In this document: piece after piece, positions 23,478 through 33,952 of the stretch
Layout: every line of letters starts with the position of its first letter
Numbering within the stretch: position 1 is the first letter of the stretch
Origin: Micromussa lordhowensis
Taxonomy: Eukaryota; Cnidaria; Anthozoa; Scleractinia; Lobophylliidae
Assembly: GCA_964020085.1 (NCBI GenBank)
Contig: OZ026606.1
Location: forward strand, 19,722,801-19,786,800
Direction of reading: 5' to 3'
DNA length: 64,000 bases
Notes under the pieces: generated by a model
Seen by the model: the letters and a program-made list of their open reading frames with translations, nothing else
Databases searched by the model: none
Told to the model about the DNA's origin: nothing
Made by a program: the position numbers and the translations under genes

Positions 23478-23507
23478 GAATGACATCACTGTGAAGTGAT
23501 GTCATTC
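23478..23507. repeat. Perfect palindrome
   Basis: gaatgacatcact and agtgatgtcattc, 13-bp arms with a 4-base loop, lie 296 bp upstream of the JmjC gene start. It could be a regulatory palindrome; nothing more can be said. Confidence 0.6.
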
Positions 23508-23802
23508 ATTTTCCTGCCGGAGCTGTTTCTGGGGAATGCAATGCAAGCTTTTTATTTTAGTTTTAATTCGACTCTCCGACTCAAAAACGCAATGAACATG
23601 GAAAAATTTTCCGAAGGCTCTCCTCCTGAAGCCGAGTTTTAACTCGTCAAGTATCACATGATCAGAATATCTTTTTAAAACTATGATGATGTCAGAAGCA
23701 TTCGTTAATACGTGTCGCATACAGTAAAGATCTCGCCTTTTATTTACATTCTTAAGTAATCATGATTACCATAGAAGCCAATTGAATTTTTGAATTTTTA
23801 AA

Positions 23803-26800
23803 ATGCTGCTTGTAAACCTAGTTGTGCGTTTGACGCTTGTAATAGAACTATTCTTCTTTTCTCGATTATGCGAGAGTACCCTGAACCCAAGAAACATAAT
23901 CACGATCAGCCAACCAGAGAGAGGCGCTGTTTGGATATCGGGACATAACTTATATCCAATTGCATGGACTCAGACGAAATTCTGCTTCAAATGGAACATA
24001 GAACTACTGGACAGTGAGGAGAACAAAGTCGCGGAGGTTTCATCAGGTTTAAGCGAGTTTAAAGATGATCTAATGAAGCACTCTTGGCTTGTTCCACAGA
24101 CCATTCAATCGGGTAGTTATCGTATTAAGATTTGCGAAAACAGTGCTCCAGAAAGTTGTGGCAATAGCGGTTCATTCTCTATCAGGAATAGCAACGGTAA
24201 GAAAACGTAAATAAATTAACGGCAAGTGATTAAAGATTCTTTTCAGTCGTTATCGCTTGCACAGCTGTAGCTTTGTTTACATTATTATGGTTGTTTCATT
24301 TATTGCTTACATGACGTATACTTTTTACACCTGCTCTATCTAATGCCAATTTTTTATAACGATTTGGTTTCTTTCACAAATTTGCGGATGAAGGAAAATT
24401 AAGTATAACTGTTTTCAGTCCAATGGATGAAAAGCTCGTCGGGTGATTAGTTTCGTCATAAAGGGCAGGGTTAAATTATTTTTATATATTTCAACAAATC
24501 TTTACCCATGAGAAATAGATTTCAACCATGATACAACGACGTTAAAGAATTTTGGATAAGTTTCTATGGAAAATAATCATATTGTTTAATAATATTGATT
24601 AGATATGTAATATTATAAAACTTTATGTCGGAGAGAAGGTTAAGAAAGAGCAGTGAATTAGAATCAGTTGACATAATGACTTCAATGGTCATAAAAGCCA
24701 TTATGTCTACATACAAATTTTGAAAAAATTCTTACTAGTCTCCCTGTATATACTACTTCACTGTGCCATGTAAGTAAAATTTCTTTAACGATGAGCTATT
24801 ATGGCAGTAAAAACAAAACAAAGCAAAACGTATGTAAGTTGCACAAAGGCCTTGGTTAATATTGAAGTGGCCCTTTTTGCTTCGAATTTTGTGATTTAAA
24901 AATCGTAAATTGCACGGTGCTGTTATAGTATTGGTCTTTTGTTGTTGTTACCTTCAACTATATTAGAACCTGGTTCTGTTGACGAAGATGGTTTTGAAGT
25001 GTTCTCTCCAGTGCAGTCCACTCAACTGCAAGGAAGGTTTGCTCTCAATAATGCAACGACCAAACAGAAGACGGCCGATCTCCATGTCTTTGCTCATGAG
25101 CTACGCCGGCAAAAGCGTGAGGAGAGAGAGCGATCGTACTTCAAACGCATGACCGAGGAGATCAACGAACAACAGCACGGAGAATGTACGATTGAGCGTG
25201 TCCATCGGCCTTCAAAAGAGTCGTTTGTGGAACGTTTCATGAAGCCGCGTAAACCTGCTATTTTAACTGGAATGATGGACAACTGGGAAGCCATTAAGTC
25301 CTGGGATTTTGATCAACTTGGTAAGAAACGAGAAAGTCATCAGCAATGGGCACTCAAAATAACACATTCATAGTTATCTTGAGCACTACGCAGCCTAAAA
25401 CAGCTTAAAGCTACAAACCTTGAATTAATCGTTTGACTCTAAGGTGTCTCCATAGGGTTTTAAGAGCGCGCGCACCGATGATGCAAGCTTTAGTAATGTG
25501 CGCACGCTAGCTGACGCAAGCTCATGCAAAGCAGCGAACAAGTCAACAATATAGCTCAAATTACAGCCCAGAAGAAGAAACAGAAAAACCATTTAAAAGA
25601 AAACGTAAAGGAAACGATTTGGACGGAAAGGTCTTGTGTGTATTTTGATGACACCGCCATTGTCGAGTCGCTTATCGAAAAAACCGCGTGGTTCGAAAAC
25701 TCGCGCATGCTCAAATAGCGATCTTGGCGAGTTCCTATTCTGATGACGTAATTCCCATTGAGGTGAAAAAATAGAAAAATCCTTATCAGATTTCTTGAAT
25801 TTCCTTCGGATTTAAGATTTGGCAGAGAAGTTATTCCTTATTAGCTTTCCTTGCTTTCAATTTATTAGAAAAATTTGTAAGACAAGGTTCCCGCTTAGCC
25901 TAAAAAACACAAAAATGCTAAAAACGAAAAAACTACCTTGACAACCCCTACTTTTTTCGATTTTAAAAGTTTCTTCTTGCCAGACTCTACCCGGTTTGAG
26001 CATATCAGAAAATTTTACCGAAGGAAATTGAAGAAAATTGAAATCAAAGCCAAACAAACGTCAAAAAATGGCGATGTTTGAGTAGTTTTAATTTGATACT
26101 AAAAGCTGATATCAGACTGGTGACTGTTGAACAGCAAATGTTGGCCCTTGTTTGTTATGTTTCAGTAGCCTTGATTAGGAAAATAGCTAAAAGAATGAGA
26201 ATATCAACTTTCGATGGAGGTCACTGGCGCGCGCTTCGTGATCTTGCAATAACCCTATTGAGCCACCTTCACGGTATTTTCAGTGCAGTTTGGCGAGGTA
26301 CCACTTGAAATTACCTTTAAACTGAAGGAAACCTCAGAATGTAATAGCCTTCTAAGGAAAACACAACAAAGAGAGTAGAGAGTAATAATTCATAAAGGAA
26401 TAAGGACGGTTGATCATAAAGATGGAGAGTATTGACATGATTTACAAACGACAAACTTGAAAAATGTAGGCTAAACTTTTCAAGATGCGAAACTGTGACG
26501 TAGCTCATTTCAGATCACAAATTAAAAGACGCACAAAAAGGTCCATGGTCTGTGAACCACTTGTGACGTGGTCATTGTGAGGTGAACTGGGTCACATGAT
26601 TTTGTTCACTAAAACTTGACGAAAAACGTTCTCTCATTCTCTATTTTGTACAATTTACGGTAAAAATGTTCACTTTCCTCAACTACGGAAGACGAAAACG
26701 GTCACAAGCGCGCACAAATGCAAATAAAAATACCCCCCGTCCCCAAAGTACAAAGTGCCAGAAAAAGAACGGAAAAGGCGTAAAAATATGCGGAAAAAAT

Positions 26801-29800
26801 AGCTTGTGTGCATGCCGTCAGTGAATTTCCGCGTTGTGGAAGTGAGTGTTAGTTCTTATGTTAGTATGAAGTCGGCGCCTCTTCCAGAAATGGCGATTAT
26901 CTTACCTCAGATTATTGCCTGCGTAGCAAGCGTTCCCGTACGAGAGGAATGAAATCGGAGGTTTTTCGCATTCGAGCCGCGCGAAAAGTGGGGCTAGAGC
27001 AAAAAGGTCGAAAAGGCGGGGTGGGGGTGGGGAAAGAAGGGAACGCGTTCCCTTCTTTCCCCACCCCCACCCCGCTCCTTCGACCTTTTTGCTCTCGCCC
27101 CACTTTTCGCGCGGCTCGAATGCGAAAAAGCTCTTTCGCACGGTCCGATTTCATTCGGCTCGTGCGGGAACGCTTGCTACGCAGGCAACTCAGATTACTT
27201 TAGTAATGATGAATTGGACCTAAAATTATCTAATGATCAATTTTGCGATTTTTGTTATAGGAAGTATCCTCACCAAAGGAGTGAAAGTTGACGCCATGGA
27301 AGGTATCACTCCCTATTCACAGTGGAATAAATTTCGTAGTCGGTTTACTGATATTTACAGAGAACCAGCGAAAGTAATAATGAAGGACTTTCATTTAATC
27401 TACCCCGAGCTATTCGACTCAATGAGGTTCCCGGAATTCTCTCTAGACTATCTGGAGGTTAGTGACCAAGATCAAGTCCAACATTTTCCAGTTAAACGTC
27501 GGCTGTAACGTACTCGTTTACACGCTAAAACGTATTGTTTTTGATGTTAAAGGCTTCTTAGCTTATGACGTTAAATGAAGGCTTTTTCACAGTTCCTTCA
27601 ATGCGGCGCTAATTTTATCAATTTTTAAAAGTGGGTGTTAACGTTTCTTTATTCCATGGGCAACTTGAAACACAAACTAAGCCATGCACGTGCCATGCAC
27701 GTGTCACATACGTGCATTTCAGTTGACCAGTTAACGACATTGAAAGGTGTCTGGCAGCTAACTACTAGATATCTGATGACTCATCTCAAGCTTTTGCAAA
27801 TGCTTCTACTAAATTTCTAGTTGCTTATTTATATGGCTTAAAATGAATGATGCCATTGTAAATTCGAATGGCAAGTCATTGACAGTTTCCGCCCAAAAAA
27901 AAGGAACTAACTAAAGACACAATCACTACAAATTTGATCTTCAGTTATATGCTTCGTTCGCAAAATTTTCACACCTGAAAAACTACGTGTATTTATAATA
28001 GATATAAACTTGTACTGAATTGAATTGAATCATTTGTCCCCCAAATTTGCTGCGTTTAAATATCACTTCAATTACTCTCTTGATTTTTCATGAAACTGCT
28101 AACTTTTCTCAGGTTGTAGACGAAGACATTCGTCCTTCCCAGCTGTCTTTTGAGATGACTCCCAGACGATCTGGATTCCACTGGCGCGTAGAGGCGCTCA
28201 ACGCTTCTCTGTGGAGCGCTTTGATTCTGGGGCGGAGACGTTGGGGTCTTTATCCTCCATCTCATTACTTCGTACCGGGTAGGTTTGAGATATTGAAATC
28301 TTTATACCCTTAGATTACTTTAAAGGTTTGTTTTTGTCTTGTTTTCGTGAGGGATTTTATCTAACTTCTCTGTGATTTCTGAGCCCTTCTTTACTTGTAT
28401 CCAACATTCGGTGTATTGCAACGTTTTGCCTCTCCCACTATAAAACTACCTAGTTCGAAAATCTTTCAGCTATCTTTTGTATGGAAGACGTAGAAAGTTC
28501 CTTTTTCAAGTAAAAATATCGCAGATGTCCTATATTAAGAAACTTCATTCAACCTTCTACATTTGCAGGAAACTGGGCTATCAACCAATCATGGCGAATT
28601 AAAAAGCGTGGTGATCCCCCTTTTTATTTCACTTTGGAGTATCATTACTATGCTTAAAGAGAGAAAGTTTGAAACGAATGCTGTGTTGGGTCCGGCTACA
28701 TGTATTTCGGAGAAATGACACCCGCATCGGGCCAAGGCTCATGGCGAGGAATTCTTTGTTTAAATGGGAAAAGCACTGGGTCGTTCGTAAAGAAAAATCA
28801 CTGTCGACTCTTGAAATGGTTTAATCCAGTTTTTATGAGCAAGTATATGTTTCCCGACTCTGCAGTAGACATAATAAGAAACAAGATACCGAACTGAGAA
28901 TCAATGTTATAGCGATCACAAGCTTTCGACCTTGAAAGCTATCGACTTTGTCTTTCTCACGTGAATGTGACGGGAATCTATTTGTCACGTGAGTTTGGGT
29001 GAACCAAACCCTTGAACCCAAGATCAAGTGACTAATAGATTCCAGCCACATTCACTCGAGAAAGACGCTGCGACAGTGTCGAACGCTTGTGATCGTTAAA
29101 ACATTGACACTGCTTCGGTATCTTGTTTCTTATTATGTTCATATTGTTGAATTCTAGATTAGATATGTTCCATATTGAAATCATTTATGTGAAGATATTC
29201 AATCTTCTTCACGCCCAGGTGCAGCTCACAACAATCATCGGACGCAGAACTCTCATCAATCGGAGCCATTTACATGGTGGATTTACACCAGACCTGAGTT
29301 ACAAGACGGTTACAAACCGTTGGAATGTGTACAGGAACCGGGGGAGTTGCTTTACATTCCCTCGGGGTGGTGGTGGAGCAATGTCAACATTGATGCCTCA
29401 ATTGCGATGCAGGTGTGTTAATGATAAAACACATCCAGACAAATTGATTACACTTTCTTCTAAAAAGGGCGTTTTCTTTCAGGTTGACAAATAAAAAGGG
29501 GGTTGGATTAGCTTACCTCAAGGGCGTTTGGCCCATTGTCAAATCCTCTCTTGTTCGACCAGTTTTTACTTTTGCTGTAGTTAGGCAACGAACAGCTCAT
29601 CGCTCCGAAACGCAAAAAAATATTAATTACGGCGGACTGCCGTACTTAGCTGGAAAAGCGCTAGACCGTACCTTTTCCGGAATCTTTGGTCGTGTAATGC
29701 GACATCCACTCCATTCTTCGAGAAAATAAGCACAATAAAGATTTCTAGAAAAAGGTAGGATATGTTTACTCCAACAAAATGGGCCTATTTAGTCATATTT

Positions 29801-30663
29801 TCTAAGATTTAGCTCCACAGAAGGATTGTGGTATTGTCAGACATGTACACTCGAATAAATAGAAAATTCGATTGCATCTTTGAAGCATTTATTTACAATA
29901 CTGTACAAATAATAGCGATATAATAGCGATCGAATTGTCCTCAATTGTCTTGTCTGTTGATCGTCCAAAACTTTAAATCATGACTTGGATCATAATTCAA
30001 AAATTTATACATTTGTGATTTTCAATAGCTCCTCAGTTTTCGGCAATCGAGTACGGTTAAAACCTGTATAAGCGGACACCTCCGGGAAATGAGCTATTTA
30101 TATAATTAGCTTCTATCTATAAAATCGTTCGTGCGAAAATCAATTCAATGTAAATCATTTCTGCGGTAAGATAGGAAAATCTAATTTGGCACAGTGCAAT
30201 GGACTGTAAAACGGCCTTGGACAGCGCGATGTTTGAAACCTGGGGCAGGGGAATGTCCAAATGTCTACATGAACAGGAAGTGAAGGAGTGATGGAGTGAA
30301 ATCGTCTAACCACTACAACTTGGATATTTTTAAAGTTAAAAACATGGCGGCCATCACAGAAATCGATTTTTAGAATGTACATTTGCTTCATGTTTTCAAC
30401 AGAAATCGGCCTGTGATGAGACAAATATTCGAACATGCATGGATGAGTTAAAAGAAATGGCTGACAGTGCCGGGGACAACTTTCATGCTGACGTATTTAT
30501 TCAACTACGTCATTATCTGGCGAAACGGGATCCAGGGTTCCTTACGGATGATGACCACCTCTTCAAGTCTCCCATTAGAGACCTAGGGAAAACTAACAGT
30601 GATTACAGAAATCGTTTTCATGAAGATGTGTGGAAGGCAAGATGGTTTGCTTATTTTATATAA
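23803..30663 (+). CDS. Secreted/ER Kre9-like plus JmjC domain protein
   Basis: Seven exons join in frame: 23803-24196, 24967-25320, 27261-27457, 28113-28278, 28569-28610, 29219-29412 and 30403-30663, giving 535 aa. Residues 1-25 are a signal peptide or anchor (LVIELFFFS). Residues 32-128 form a Kre9/Knh1-like beta domain (ITISQPERGAVW, SWLVPQTIQSGSYRIKI, SGSFSI). Residues about 183-449 are a JmjC/cupin_8 domain (PRKPAILTGMMDNWEA, LILGRRRWGLYPP, GELLYIPSGWWW). The usual HxD is replaced by HWRVE (H338...E342), and the second His after GWW is Trp437, so Fe(II)/2-oxoglutarate chemistry is doubtful. The ER-luminal JMJD8 is the nearest known comparison. Exon 5, with its weak GTGATC donor, and the direct 6-7 junction are the least certain parts. 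Confidence 0.75.
26915..27188. mobile_element. 274-bp foldback element with 9-bp TSD (Mutator-like)
   Basis: Nearly the whole element is one inverted repeat centred on gggaacgcgttccc near 27047, with ends ttgcctgcgtagcaagcg and cgcttgctacgcaggcaa. It is flanked by an exact 9-bp duplication, CTCAGATTA, at 26906-26914 and 27189-27197. Long inverted repeats and a 9-bp duplication are typical of the Mutator (MuDR) superfamily. It lies in intron 2 of the JmjC gene. Confidence 0.8.
28869..29138. mobile_element. 270-bp foldback element in JmjC intron 5
   Basis: The left arm starts acataataagaaacaagata and the right arm ends with its exact reverse complement. Similarity between the arms continues inward for over 100 bp with scattered mismatches around a short centre near 29000. 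No target duplication was recognised. Confidence 0.7.
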
Positions 30664-30671
30664 TTTAATTC

Positions 30672-30925
30672 CTCACTGACAGATCGACAAACTGACTGGA
30701 TGCATTGACAGATTAACGGACTGACAGACTGGCGAACTAACAGAGCAACAGACGGACATACTGATTGACCAAAAGACCGCTGGACGGACTACCTGACGGA
30801 CTTACGGCTAAGGGACTTACTGATTGACTGGCACTATCTGACCTTCCTGCTAGCTAGCGTTTCAACTGACTGAGTGACCGACAGACCAACAGAATGACAA
30901 ACTGTCAAACTGAAAGACTGTCGGC
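30672..30925. repeat. Degenerate (ACTGACNG)n tandem repeat
   Basis: Words such as actgacagactgg, gaccgacagacc and actgactgagtgacc recur every 8-12 bases for about 250 bp just after the JmjC stop codon. It is an old decayed simple repeat in the 3' UTR or just beyond. Confidence 0.6.
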
Positions 30926-31340
30926 ATAACTGTCTCAAATTCTCCCAACCCTCCTCGTGTTTAGGTGAGGCTATGTTACCACGGAAAAAGTGCACTATTG
31001 CTTAAACTGCAATCAACTAGACGTGATTGTCGTACGATTGCTATCATTTGCTTCTTTTTCATCAGAAATATTTCGAGGACGTGATGGAGAATGAGGATTC
31101 GTAATAAACAAATGCATTGGCGCTCCATGAAGATGTTTAAATAAAATGGTGAAATGAAACGCTGGATGTCTTCGCAGCTCTTGTCCAATTATGACAGAAC
31201 CACTCAAGGTTCAGTTATGAATGCCTGTGAAATATAGGAACTAGAAGTAACCTGTTTTGAGAGTTTAGTATTCAGCTTTAAATATGTAATTTTCCTCAGC
31301 CGCTCCTCGCTAAATTATCAGTGTTACAGATTTTGTTTGA

Positions 31341-31350
31341 AATAAATAAA
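31341..31350 (+). terminator. Possible polyadenylation signal of the JmjC gene
   Basis: Overlapping AATAAA hexamers (aataaataaa) lie about 680 bp past the JmjC stop codon. An earlier AATAAA near 29731 lies in intron 6. Confidence 0.3.
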
Positions 31351-31359
31351 GAACAAGTA

Positions 31360-32770
31360 CTCTGAGTTAATTTAATTTAACTTAATTTAATTTAACAGGT
31401 TTCCAGCGATACAGCGGTTTTTGTCTGACGCTAATAATCAAAATTTGCTTTCAACGATAATAAGCACCCTTATGGAATATAGGTAAAAGGCCTTTCTCTG
31501 AAAATATCCTAAATTATGCATGGTTTAGTCGATTCCCTGAAATACGTCGTGGTTCACTCTCTAAGGCCTTCCCTTTGACAAACATTCACAATCACTCGTC
31601 TCCCCAGACTGCTGAGAAAGCAACCGACGCAATCGAATAATAAAGGGAAAAAGAACTAGCTGCTTCTTTGCCACGCTTCCAACTCGGGATTGGCTCGTAC
31701 GTGCTACATGTAGTGTATCCAATTATTTCCTTCTATTTGCCTAATATTTGATTCTGATTAGCAACATCAACTTACAAACAAGTAGAAATTGCTTCGGTTT
31801 TTCTAATATTTATGGGTCGTGGTTATTCTGAGCTCGATTTGTATGAGGTGATAGTTGATGAGTCCGAATCCAGCCTTCACATCACAAGTCTCGAGCGAGT
31901 GATTTTTGAAGTAGAACTCGACTAAATTTCCTTTAAATAATTATAACCACTCATTTCTCATCGCCGTACTCCAAACTCTAGCAAAATTGCGCGGACTGAA
32001 TTGTCATTTGAAACTATGCAATAAATATTGTGCATTCGTGCTCCTCAGTTGTCTCAGTTCATTGCAAAATTTTGAGGTTTAAAGTCGCATCAGTACGGTC
32101 AGTCTCCCTTCTTTTATTGTGTGGACGCCCTTCATCCATAAATGCTGTCATGATACTGTAGGAGCAGCTGAACCAATCAGATTGAAAAATTTGCATTAGT
32201 TTACTAGCACAATCTTAATAAAACAGGATAAACTACTGCAACATCTTCAGCGTCAAGGTACGAGATCTAAAAAGTAAAAAAAGGTGTAATAATAAGACAA
32301 TCGACTTACAAGCAACCTGCAAACGCCAGGTTCTAGAAAAAAACCCTTGGCATCGTATTTTTGTTTCACTGCATAAAATAAAACTAGCCCAGTCTTATTT
32401 TCTGAAACTGAAGGCGGGGAATAGGTTCAATGCTTTTCCTGGTCTATCTGACTGTATGTAAAACTTGTGGGAAAACCAAACAAATCTACTTCAGGGACTA
32501 CACCATTAATTTTCCTATGGGTAAATAAAATATAGGACACGCACAAATTCATTTTCTCCACTTTCCTTCCAAATTTTATACAAAAAATTTATAATTTTTT
32601 GTATATAGTACGAAGTTGCCTGGCCAAATTTTCAAACCATATTTTAAAGAACGTTGTTTCGCTTTCCTCAAGACTGACAACCAGTTTTGAAAATGATCTG
32701 ATGTTATAAAAATAAAATGGTTACAAGAATCAAATATTTGCACTCGAATCTAAAGGTGCATAACATAAAC
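31360..32770. other. No gene seen
   Basis: Noncoding DNA between the JmjC gene and the collagen array. A short TTAATTTAA tandem lies at 31366-31396. A segment near 31840 resembles the palindrome at 45004-45088. Confidence 0.45.
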
Positions 32771-32887
32771 AATATGTCTCAGGCGTCTGGAGTGTAGTTT
32801 TGCATAAATGCTTTTACATTATTAAGCAAACACACCGGCTGGTTTCTATTTTTAAAAGTCAATGCACCAACTGCTCGAACCGTATTT

Positions 32888-33167
32888 ATGGTGCTTTCAG
32901 GAAAACGATTTGATAACAGCGTTTTTCAATCCTTCCTCTGCATCGTGGGATTTCTACTTGGAATCGTGTTTATTTATCTGAATGTGAACGATCGAATAAG
33001 CAAGCTCGAGCAGAAAGTTTTTCCCACAAGCAGCGAAGGATCAGACACATTCGTCACAGCGGCGTCTCGAGTTTAGCAGGTACACTGAAAAAGGGACAGT
33101 ATGGATCCAGATCATATCAATCTGCAAGAGTGGAGGAGAACTGACCAAGAATCCGAGAATGATTGAG
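32888..33167 (+). pseudogene. Unit 1 exon A: transmembrane first-exon relic
   Basis: ATG 32888 opens MVLSGKRFDNSVFQ, a hydrophobic segment (FLCIVGFLLGIVFIYL), then NVNDRISKLEQ, a short coiled-coil start. This would be a type II membrane anchor. Compared with unit 3, six residues are missing before the membrane segment. The frame ends at TAG (33074-33076). Relative to unit 2, a 4-nt deletion just before (ggatcagac for ggatccggcagac) puts the rest of the exon out of frame. A strong donor, GAG|GTACGTG, follows at 33167. Membrane-anchored first exons of this kind could belong to an older collagen-like gene. Confidence 0.5.
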
Positions 33168-33603
33168 GTACGTGAATTGTATTTTCTCCGCCATTTTCGT
33201 TTTCACGCGATTGCTTTTCATGAATAAATGATCCAAATGTACGAAAGAATGAATGGAACTCTTGAAAGTGAAACAAAAATATCGGAATCACCGAGACCGC
33301 TTCCTCCAAAAAATTACCAAGAACTTGATGAAAGAGGGAATCTCTAAACTGTTCTTTGTAGCTTCCATTTGTGTGCTTAATCTTAAACGTTCCTTTGAAA
33401 CCAACAAACAGTGGTGACTAGTTTTCGCACCGTCAGCCCGAGTACATTATGCGGTCATAGCAGTTTTTCACAACAGTTAAATACCAGTTAAAAGAGAACT
33501 TTATCGCCAGTAAAAATTTGGCGAAACGGCTAAAATTAATTACTCATTTAATATTCATCCCAACTTATGACACAGTCACTTCTGTCTCTTGTTTTCATTC
33601 AGT

Positions 33604-33952
33604 CAGGTAACGCAACGACAAAGGAATGCCATCATTTACGCTCGTAGAACACTGTTTTCAACTAATTAGGACTGACAGAATTCCCTCTAATTATTTCACG
33701 TTCGGTCGTTATAATTAGCTTAACAAGATTGCATATCATGTTTCTAAAGAGACACTTAACGAAGATCCTCGTGATTTTAACTCAACGTTTGAAGGACGTA
33801 GGCCAGTCGCTTCTTCCTTAATAAAATATGCGGAGATACATGGAGATCCGGCAGAATATACTTTCTCTTGGCTAGAGGCTGCTTTGAAAGTGGAAAAAAA
33901 GTTTCAAACAGTTGCAATTTATGGTCCCAGGAGATTGCCAACTTGTACATAA
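33604..33952 (+). other. Degenerate coding-like block, unit 1
   Basis: A frame of about 77 codons without stops runs from after TAG (33718-33720) and includes DPRDFNSTFEGRRPVASSLI and FSWLEAALKVEKKFQTVAIY. An upstream part reads VTQRQRNAIIYARRTLFSTN in another frame because unit 1 lacks 5 nt present in unit 2. The block recurs in all three units with different breaks. The protein family was not recognised; it may be an old exon or chance. Confidence 0.3.

Noticed and set aside
26902..27203. Three open frames of 79-84 codons on both strands
   Set aside because: They are produced by the palindrome of the Mutator-like foldback element and mirror one another.
29484..29729. 81-codon plus-strand frame followed by AATAAA, inside JmjC intron 6
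   Set aside because: No recognised domain and no acceptor in a matching phase was evident. It might be an alternative last exon, but the exon at 30403 joins cleanly.
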